From: Kalmanozyma brasiliensis GHG001
Lineage: Eukaryota > Basidiomycota > Ustilaginomycetes > Ustilaginales
Reading direction: 5' to 3'
Length of the DNA stretch: 64,000 nt
NCBI RefSeq assembly: GCF_000497045.1
Contig: NW_015961956.1
Coordinates: 186,001 to 250,000, forward strand
Made by a program: the position numbers and the translations under genes. Positions 21,601 to 29,766 of this stretch are shown here, in pieces. The notes below the pieces were generated by a model, which did not search any database, was not told where the DNA came from, and saw nothing but the letters and a program-made list of their open reading frames with translations. Each line of letters starts with the position of its first letter. The first letter of the stretch is position 1.

Positions 21601-24600
21601 CTGCTAACATCCCTCGAAAAGAAGGAAGGATCACGAATCGAGGGCAGCGCCACTTCTGCGGTGTCGCGCTGAGACAGCTGACCCCAATCCGGCAGAGAAG
21701 GGCGCTTGAAGCTCCCAGAACCGCTGAAAGGACGAGCTCCCTTTGCCCAGGATGGCACGAAGGAAGGTGCATTTGCTGCAAACCCAGACTCGTGCGACAC
21801 CGCTCGTTGCTGTTGCGAATAGCCCGCAGGAAGGAACGGCGGTGGACCTTGTCTTGTCAAGGTGCTGAATGCGCGAAGAGGCCCTTCGATACTGGCCGTC
21901 GATGCTTGAGGCCGAGATGGGCTTGTGCTGTACATGGCATAGCGGTCGTCATCGCTACCGTAGTCCAGAGGCCCGTAGCGGATGCGTTTCTCGCGACCTT
22001 GTTCCTCCCGCTGTTGAGCTTGTTCTTGTTGTGCGACAGCAACCCGCTCCATTTCTTGAGCGCCGATGCTAGGCGACTCCGATCGAGACACATCGGGCAC
22101 CTGAATCTGCTGACTGGTCTTGAAAGTGAACGCACTCGGAGTGAAGGCAGCTGCACTCACGTTCAGATGAGGCGCATTTGCAGCGCGCTCTCCGAGGGCG
22201 CTGGACCCAAAGCTGGACGTCTTGATGCTAGGAAGGCGGAAGTGACCGGACGTAGCTTCGTGCTCCGCAGACAAAGTAGAATTGGGTACAGAGGCATCCT
22301 TGTTCGCAGTGGCCGCGCCGAGTTTGAACTCCTTGGCGTCTGGATTGAGCAAGGAGATGCCGGAAGCACGACCCAGCGTTCCTGACATGGGCGGACGATT
22401 TGCCGCGAGAGCATGATTCGTGAAGCCTTGCAGATTGACTGCTGCTGACTTCGGTGATCGTGGGAAGCGGAAGTCCTGACTGAGACGCGGACCTTGATCG
22501 ACAGTACCGTGAGTGCGTTCGCTTTGACCAAACGTGCGAGAGTCGTCCAAATCAGACTGATCTTCGTCGGAAGGGTTGCTGATGATCTCGTCCTGCAAGG
22601 AGCGCTGCCATTCCTGGCGGCGGAGTAAATGGCGCGTCTCGCTCTTGAAGCTGTAGAGATCTCTCTCATGCACGTCACCATCACCGATACTACTGCTGGG
22701 TAGCGTGTTGTCGGTGTTGGCGCGATCTCGGCGACGATTCTTACCCTCTCTACGAGAAGTCCGTTCTGCAGCACGAATTTGTCGTCGCATGATGCGCTCT
22801 TTACGGGCGGCTTCCTCGTCAGAAGGATTGCTGAACTGCTCATCAGAGGGGGTGAGCGAGTCAACGAGTTCGTCCTCAGCGCTCAGATCGGACGCCTCGT
22901 CTTCGTAGCCGTATCGACCGCGAGCGCCACCACCAAAGGCCGACAGGTGGAAGCTGCTGCGGCGTGCCCGCCAGTGCTCGGGGCCGAAGTCGGCGAGCTC
23001 CTCCTCAAAGTCGGAGGCATCGGCATCCTCGCTAGGGTTGGTACGGATCTCAATGGCCTCGTCGTTATCAGCGAGATGCTCGTCAAGCTCTCCTCCGTCT
23101 TGGCGAGAGGTGCTGACCGAGACCCTCGAGGTCTTTCTGACGTGCCTGCGTGCGTATTTTCCTGCGCTTTCAGGCTCGGGCTCGTAGCCGAATCCTCTTC
23201 CAAGAGCCTTCCAGTTGCCACTGGCCGTTTTGGTCCAAGCACCGAATCGTCGGTTCGCAGGTCCAGCTTCTGCCTCTTGTTCGGCATCGTCCTCGGCTAT
23301 GTTGGTCAGCAACGGCTCTGATGTTCCAACGATCGCTTCCGAGTCGGACGAGGGCTTCTCGGGCAGATGAGGAGCTTCTGACGCAGGCTTGGATGGGCCT
23401 TCGTCCGAATTGGCGCGAATCAAATCAAGAGCGGAAAAGACTTCTGGGCCAAAGGGTCCACCTGAGCTGGGCATGCTAAGCGACATGGTCTGACCGCGCT
23501 TGGAGGTGGAACCGAGCTTGAGATCGGCACTGTCGGCACGACGACGTTCAAATGCCCCACGGAGTCGGTTGGTCAGGTCTGACTGGCTACGGCTAAACAA
23601 TCTGTGTGCGTTGTGCGGGGCAACTGTCGCATCCTTTCGGAAAGGCCCGCTGGGATCTGCTTGCTGCGACTCCTGCTGCGACTGGAGATAGCGATTGAGC
23701 TTGAAAGTGACCATGTTCGGGTCAGCCGGAGTGGAAATAGACATGCTGCGGGCCCTGCCTCCCACATCCGGCACTGCAGTGTTGGGAGGCAGCCAGGGCC
23801 AGTGACGAGGCAGTAACGAGCCTGCTACATGCTCATCGCTTTCAGGCGCGATGTGCTGCTCTTCGACCGCCGTCTCGTAGTATTCGTCCCAGGCACTGGC
23901 TCCCGGAAGATAGATCTCGATGGTGTCTGGTAGACCAGCCGAGTAGGGCCAAGGTGTGGGGTAGATCTCGCAAGTGACGGTAGCGTCCTTAGGCAAGTCG
24001 ATGCAGGGAATGAGATCGTGTCGGTCTGATGACCATGGCTGTCTTGCGGGCCAGTTGTGCCGCGTCGAGGCGGCAGTAAGAGCGCGACGAAGCTTAGCGA
24101 CATTGGCTTCGCTCCATGCTTCATGCGAGCCAGCACCGTCAGTGTCTGCTTTCCCTTGGTCGTGCTCGTCCTGAGCAGGTAGGGCTTCGTCGTCCAACAG
24201 AGGCCTTTCTCTCGGAAGCGAGACGATGACCTTCTTCTTTGCCCTTAAGGCTGCCAAATTGGCGGCAAATGCGGCTGGATTCAGCGAAATGGATGGAGTC
24301 GAATTGTGACCGGTTGTCTTGAGAGGTGTAACTGGCGGAAGGCCTCTGCTTTTGCGAAAGTGCATATGACCATTGATGGGCCCAGCTGAACGCGGCAATC
24401 CGAATGCGACCGGACCTTGTGGCATGAAGAAGGGATTGATCGACCCGGAAGCGGAGCCGTTGGCTGAGAGTGGCGATGTCGGTCCGGGGTAGCCGGGAGA
24501 GGGCGACATGTGACCCACGATGGGAGGCGTGGCAAGGAAGGCAGGTAGGCCGGTCAGCTGAACGCTGCCTGGATGCAAGCCATGTCCTAGCCCGTGAACC

Positions 24601-25031
24601 GGAAGCGGCGATCGTGCTGCCGGAAAGATAGCAGACTGATCAGCTTGATAGGGCGTCTTTGGCGTCTGCGGCCTTTGCGGCTGAAAAGCATTGAGATTGG
24701 CAGCTCCTCCGGGTACGAACGGACGCGAGTTGGCATTCATGGAGACAGCGCCTGGTGCACTGCTTCCGAGAGCTTTCTGGTTCTGAATCTGCGAGAAATG
24801 AGGAGGAGAAGGGGCATAGGAGATGGTGTAAGCATTTGCGCTTTCATAGCCTTGTCTTGTCTACTACGTTCTCTGCAACGATTCCTGTGCACTCACCACT
24901 GTGGAGCCATTCTTGTCGGAGAGAGCTGCTCCTTGCGATGCGGCGGAGAGTGGTGTCGTCTGTTTTGCGCCGTTGGCGAAGCGACCGGGCTGAAAGACAG
25001 GTGCAGCCACATTGAGCGTGCTGGAGTCCAT
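18603..25031 (-). CDS. upa2: Upa2-type multi-PAM2 scaffold for endosomal mRNA transport (two exons)
   Basis: Exon 1 is 24897-25031 and exon 2 is 18603-24788; the 108-nt intron (GTGAGT donor, CTCGCAG acceptor) is in phase 0, giving 2106 residues. PAM2 motifs bind the MLLE domain of poly(A)-binding protein. The first, STLNVAAPVFQP (residues 4-15), is a perfect match and lies in exon 1. Further candidates are at about residues 60-71, 857-868, 918-929 and 1046-1057. A long coiled coil fills roughly residues 1560-2060, and the protein ends GGWWS. Upa2 of U. maydis is of similar size (about 2100 residues), with several PAM2 motifs, a dimerising coiled coil and a C-terminal GWW motif for endosome association, where it supports Rrm4-dependent mRNA transport. 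I infer orthology from this architecture. Confidence 0.88.
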
Positions 25032-26156
25032 CTTGCTCAGCGGTACGGACTACGCCAGGTCTAGGAAGGAGCCCCACGAGGAAACACTAGAGCCTATCGT
25101 TTTGTCGCGAAGTATCCAGTTCAAGGAGTTTCTGGCTGAAGGACGAAAGGCAGCTCTACGAGGTGGGACCATGGACTGCAAAGCTGGAGGAGCACTTGTG
25201 AGGGTTCTGGTCGGCGTCGAGCGGCCCGTTCAGGCCAGAAGATAGGGCGCAGGTAGGCCTGGAGGTAAGTGTGAGGCTGAATAAAAGCTGCGCGCAAGTA
25301 CTTGTGGTTGATGTGAGATACCGTCTTGGTGAGTTTCGCCAGGCGAGAGTGGTGAGGAGGACAGAAGGACCACCTGTCAAGCAGCGCTTTGATGACCGTG
25401 AGAGCGGGCCGCTTGAGCTGGAGACCTTCCAGGCTAGGCGTCGGTCACCTCAACTGTGCTTTCACCAAGCCACTGTGAGCCGTGTGCGGGAAATGCGCAA
25501 AGGGCAACAAAGCGTTGGAGTGCATGCGTGTGTGTGGGTGAGTGCGTGTGACACTCAAAGTGGGCGAAGAAGGATTCCGTCCGCCAGCTCTCCGGCAAAG
25601 CTAAGTTAGGGCAATGCAGACGCTAGGCTTGCTCTTTGCGAAGTCACATCTTCCAGCTCGAGGCTGCAGCAGCTTCCCTTTCAAGGTTGAGGCGCATGAC
25701 GAGACGTATGACAGGTGCCTTTTTCCTTCTCCGCACTTGCTAAAGTCACATTTTACTTTGAGCAGATAAGAAGCCATTCGCATTCGTTACTCCTCATCGT
25801 CTTGAGGACATCCGAGACATGTCAGCGACTTCTCTGCTTCCAGTCACGAGCTGATCATCGCGGGTGCGGTTCGCCCCCAGAAGCGGATGTGCGACATGAC
25901 AAGGCAAGTCGTTCATCGTAGCGAGCAAAGTAACACACGAGCAAGGATCGACAAAGTGCATGTCTTACACGAGACCAACACTTTTTCCGGCGCAAGCGAG
26001 GCAGAGTTCCATTCGGCCGGTTTTTGCGGGTCGAGTGGAGGACGAAGGGTCCGCTTTCCGCACTTCAACACGCTCAGCCGTGCATACCTTCTTGACACCA
26101 ACCTCTCCTCATCGTCACAGGGCACCACAACCTTCGCCTGAGGCTGTATTGACGGC
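25032..26156. other. Divergent upstream region, upa2 / VMA12
   Basis: About 1.1 kb between divergent starts. Only short open frames without motifs are present. It should contain both promoters and leaders. Confidence 0.45.
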
Positions 26157-27074
26157 ATGACCCGACTTGTGCTGTCAGCAGCCAGCTCGGACCTGCTGCG
26201 GCGGTTGGTCCGTGAGAGCGACTCGGACCATCACGCCGTTCAATCGCTCAAAGCAGCGCTGGAGGAGCAGCCGGAGCAGCCGAAGATGACAACCGCCAGT
26301 CCGGCTGTTCCGACCACGAACGAGTCAGCAACGTCGCCTTCGTCGATTGTGCTGGATCATAAGGTGCTCATCAGCATCGCCTCGTGGGCTCAGAGTGATG
26401 CACAGCCAACGATCGACTCAGCGAAGCTAAAGCTATCCTCGCTCGTCGCCGGGTCTCACGTCTACGTCCCACCCAAGCCGGTCTTTCAGCGATCCAAAGA
26501 GCTCGAAGACTCACTAGCAGCCATCCGCCAAGCTCAAGAGCAGGCCGAGTATCAACGAATGTCCACCTTCACCTCCTCGTCTACCGGCTACAAGATCCCT
26601 TCGAGCTACGTCAACATCGCTGGTGTCGACCCTTCCCTCTCGCTCAGCCAACGCATCTCTTCGCACACCACCGCACCACACCTGTCTTCCAACCAGCCGC
26701 TGTCCAGAGAAGCAGAGGAGAAAGCGTGGAAGGACGCTCAGCGCACACTGAGCGTCATTCTCAACATCTTCCTCTCTGCACTTGCCACGGCTACTGCTGC
26801 TTGGTGGGCAAGCGGGAATGCCAAAGTGGGCAATAAGGTATTGGTCAGCATGCTTGTGGCATTGGTGACGGCCGTGGCGGAAGGAGTGCTGTATAGCAGG
26901 TACAGCGTGTACGTCCAGGAGAGTAAGAAGGTCAAGACGAACAGGATGAAGGGCTCAGACGTCAAGGGAGGCATCGATTTGGGCGAGTTCAAGCCATTGC
27001 AGCTGGGCGGAACCCCGGCAATAGGGTCAAGTGGAAAGTCGCAACCGTCAAGGGCCAGCAAAGAGCCCTCATGA
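26157..27074 (+). CDS. VMA12: V-ATPase assembly factor Vma12 / TMEM199 family
   Basis: 305 residues. The pattern fits the Vma12 family: a soluble N-terminal region with YVPPKPVFQRSKEL (residues about 101-114), a helix with AAIRQAQEQAEYQRM, then two membrane segments near residues 199-217 (VILNIFLSALATATAAWW) and 228-249. Vma12 resides in the ER membrane and, with Vma22 and Vma21, assembles the Vo sector of the vacuolar proton pump. The C-terminal tail is basic and polar. The ATG at 26157 gives a length slightly above yeast Vma12 (215 residues), with the excess at the N-terminus and tail. A second ATG at codon 44 (MTTASPAV) is a possible alternative start. Confidence 0.82.
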   Translation: MTRLVLSAASSDLLRRLVRESDSDHHAVQSLKAALEEQPEQPKMTTASPAVPTTNESATSPSSIVLDHKVLISIASWAQSDAQPTIDSAKLKLSSLVAGSHVYVPPKPVFQRSKELEDSLAAIRQAQEQAEYQRMSTFTSSSTGYKIPSSYVNIAGVDPSLSLSQRISSHTTAPHLSSNQPLSREAEEKAWKDAQRTLSVILNIFLSALATATAAWWASGNAKVGNKVLVSMLVALVTAVAEGVLYSRYSVYVQESKKVKTNRMKGSDVKGGIDLGEFKPLQLGGTPAIGSSGKSQPSRASKEPS

Positions 27075-27152
27075 CAGCCTCTCGACGTGACTGGGTAATG
27101 CATCTTTTGATTTCGTAGGACATGCTCTTCTTTCGTTTCCGACTGGCAACCT

Positions 27153-28985
27153 CTACTTGGTCTTGGGACAGTACTGCACCACAGCCCACTTACCATCCAC
27201 TCGCCACTTGGGATCCTCCTTCTCCACCTCCGCCTCCTGTCCCGGCTTGAGTCCCACGCACACATCAGCCTTGTTGGTCCTCAGCGCCAAGATCTCGATC
27301 GTACCAGCAAGCGGTCCCAGAGCCTCCTTGAAGCTCGTGTCCGACTTCCATGTAGCGTCCGACGTGAGCTTGCGGTAGTTGAGATCACCTTTGAAGATGA
27401 CTAGGTCGCTCTTGCTGGCGAGCTCTTGGTGCAGCTCAGGCGAGTAGGTGGCCATGTTGGCGTACGACACGGGCTGAGTCCAGAAGCCGTTAGCAGAGCC
27501 AGTATCAGCGCCGAGAAGAGTGTCGAGTGGGACAGAGAGCTTGAAGCGGCCGCTTTCCATGTGCTTCATCCACCTCCTCACCATGGCTTGCACAGGCGTC
27601 TGCGATGACGGCGTCTCGTCCTTGACCGTGGTGGAACGACCTCGGCCGTCGCGCTCGTCGTCGCCACCTTCCTCATCGTGAATCGAGAGCGAAGAGAAGC
27701 GCGCGCTGTCCATGACGTACGATCGAGACGGAGAGATGGTCTGACTGCGAGCGTTGCGGAAGTAAGCAGGGTCCATCTGGAAGTTGCGGCTGCCCGCAGG
27801 AGCGCGTCCTCGTCCAGTCGAGTCGACGCTGCCATCCCTGGCCTGCAAGTTCTTGCTTCCTGGAGGATGAGGCGAGCGGCCACGATCACTGCTGTCAGCC
27901 ATCTGTAGCGAGCGCGAACCAGATCGAGGCATCTCCTGTCCACCCGAAGCGTTGAACGAGTACTTGCTAGGGTCGGCCTGCAGGTCCCGACTACGGCTCA
28001 CGCTGCGGTGACGATCCTGTCCAGACTCGTCCCGTCGCGCAAAGAAGCTGGGCTCGAGCAACGACTCAATCGTGTGTCGGAAGTCAGGCGGTGTCACATC
28101 CGACACGAACCAGGGCATGTTCTTGGGATGGAAGACTACCTCAGCCACGTGAGGCGTGGTCAGCAACCAGTCGGCAAAGATCATGTCCGTGATCAGCTCG
28201 AAGCCTGCATTGTCCAGCACAATGTCGACCCGTCCATCCTTGAGCGACGAGATCTTCTGCCAAGCCTGGTCGAGGTCGTTGGCCAGGATGAACTTGCTGC
28301 GAGCTTCCTGCTGCTCGCGGCCAGTAGTTTGAAGAGCTTGCAGATCCGAGTACGAGAGGTTGGTGAGCAGACTGAGATCGGTGGCGTTGCCCCACAGCGA
28401 CATTTGCGCCATCTCGTGGAACAGAATCTCACGGCCTTCGGGAGTCGACTCGGGTCCTTGCTGGGACGAAAGCGACTTGGCGACAAGATCCTCGATGGTG
28501 ACAGCAAGGGCGCTGATGGCAGTACCGGAGCTCTTGAAGGTGTCGAGCTTAGTCTTGGAGAAGGGGTCGTACTGCTTCCAGTGCTCGCTGCGCCCGAAGA
28601 AGGTCCTCAACAGACGGTACAGGTAGCATTCGGCGAAGAGCCATGGCGCTGAGAACCAGGTCCACTTTTCCTTCTCGATGGTCGAATCGAAGAGCTCGGT
28701 CGAGGGACCTTCGTCGGCGTCCTTGCTCGAGACGACCCCGATGGCCTCGAGAGGACGGTCCCGGCTCATGTCATGCTTGAGCGCTGCGACCTGTTCGATG
28801 ATCTGCTTTCCCTCCTCGATCTTGGCAGTCTGGTTGGTACGGGAGTAGGCCAGCGCATGATTGGCGCTGTAGATACCATCGATGACCTGGGTCAAGATGG
28901 CGGGCCATCGATGGACGGTCGACTCGTATGCGAAGCTAGACTTGTCTTTGGCAGACGACGGTGCGACGGGAGGTGACCAAACCAT
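27153..28985 (-). CDS. ARMT1-type DUF89 damage-control phosphatase
   Basis: 610 residues, intronless. It starts MVWSPPVAPSS and carries the DUF89 subfamily III pattern: an N-terminal helical part with ESTVHRWPAILTQVID, then the metal-binding motif DIVLDNAGFELITDM (about residues 251-265), and later VIFKGDLNYRKL (about 527-538). DUF89 proteins are metal-dependent phosphatases proposed to remove damaged sugar-phosphate metabolites; the human relative ARMT1 has also been reported as a carboxyl methyltransferase. Between the two motifs lies an insertion of roughly 150 residues rich in Ser/Arg, with five degenerate copies of an SR-x-LQ-like unit, absent from the usual family core. The C-terminus (KWRVDGKWAVVQYCPK) is typical. 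Confidence 0.85.
   Translation of the reverse strand: MVWSPPVAPSSAKDKSSFAYESTVHRWPAILTQVIDGIYSANHALAYSRTNQTAKIEEGKQIIEQVAALKHDMSRDRPLEAIGVVSSKDADEGPSTELFDSTIEKEKWTWFSAPWLFAECYLYRLLRTFFGRSEHWKQYDPFSKTKLDTFKSSGTAISALAVTIEDLVAKSLSSQQGPESTPEGREILFHEMAQMSLWGNATDLSLLTNLSYSDLQALQTTGREQQEARSKFILANDLDQAWQKISSLKDGRVDIVLDNAGFELITDMIFADWLLTTPHVAEVVFHPKNMPWFVSDVTPPDFRHTIESLLEPSFFARRDESGQDRHRSVSRSRDLQADPSKYSFNASGGQEMPRSGSRSLQMADSSDRGRSPHPPGSKNLQARDGSVDSTGRGRAPAGSRNFQMDPAYFRNARSQTISPSRSYVMDSARFSSLSIHDEEGGDDERDGRGRSTTVKDETPSSQTPVQAMVRRWMKHMESGRFKLSVPLDTLLGADTGSANGFWTQPVSYANMATYSPELHQELASKSDLVIFKGDLNYRKLTSDATWKSDTSFKEALGPLAGTIEILALRTNKADVCVGLKPGQEAEVEKEDPKWRVDGKWAVVQYCPKTK
27669..27992 (-). repeat. Five degenerate 20-25-residue repeats inside the DUF89 protein
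   Basis: Units begin at 27992, 27917, 27857, 27791 and 27728 (minus strand) with SRDLQA, SRSLQM, SKNLQA, SRNFQM and SRSYVM. Spacings are 25, 20, 22 and 21 codons. They lie in the insertion between the two metal-binding motifs of the ARMT1-type protein. Confidence 0.7.
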
Positions 28986-29766
28986 CTTGGAGAGTCAATA
29001 CGTGATGTAGGAGCTGAATCTAATTGGAGCCGAAGAAGATGGTATCTCTACCGCTCGGATCTCGAAAGTGGCTGGTGGCGTGGTGGTGGAAGAGAAGCCA
29101 GACGACGAGGAAGGAGGAAGGCGTTCCGGATGATTGGCTGGCGGAGCAAAAGGAAGCGAGGTCACGAGGCAGATGCAGGTCTTCTCTTCTTCGAGATGTT
29201 TCTTCTCCACTTTGAACGTGCGCGTGTTGCTCTTTTTGCGTGGCTGACTTCCTGGCTCGTGCAGGGTCACATGTTGCTGCTGCTGCTCTGATCCAAAAGG
29301 GTTCGCACAGCCAAAGCCACGGCCCGAGACAGGATCAGGCAGAGCCTCTACTGCTGCAGCTCTGTGCCTCTGACCTGCTTAGCCTCGTGCCTGCGTGCCG
29401 GCATCTGCGCTCGCTCTGGCCCAGCCATACAGTAGAAGGGAGCAATTGTAGAAGTCCACCCCGCTGCGCCATCCCTGGAGGGCAAAGGCGATGCTCAATT
29501 TCGGGACCACAATTTCGCCGCCCTTTTTTTCGCAGCACAGCTTTCTCAGAAGAAGGAGAGGGATATGGGGTCAGATTGCCCCTATTGATCGATAGTGAGA
29601 ACATGGAATGCTGTGCGCGTGCGAGGGCAGCCTATGCGGGACTGCGGGATGTGATGGGAGCTGAGCGATCACGTCATTGACAGGGGTGGGTCGCTACGAT
29701 GATTCGCGCTCGAAAGACGCCGAAAGCAGAGAAGGGACAGTGAAAGACAAGCAGCCCCCGCCATCA
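28986..29766. other. Intergenic, DUF89 promoter and PSP1-gene 3' region
   Basis: About 780 bases between two minus-strand genes. The open frame at 29240-29680 on the plus strand has no motif and is not supported as a gene. Confidence 0.4.

Noticed and set aside
24276..24311. Extra PAM2-like string SISLNPAAFAAN in Upa2
   Set aside because: It has S-x-L-N but lacks the F-x-P at the required spacing.
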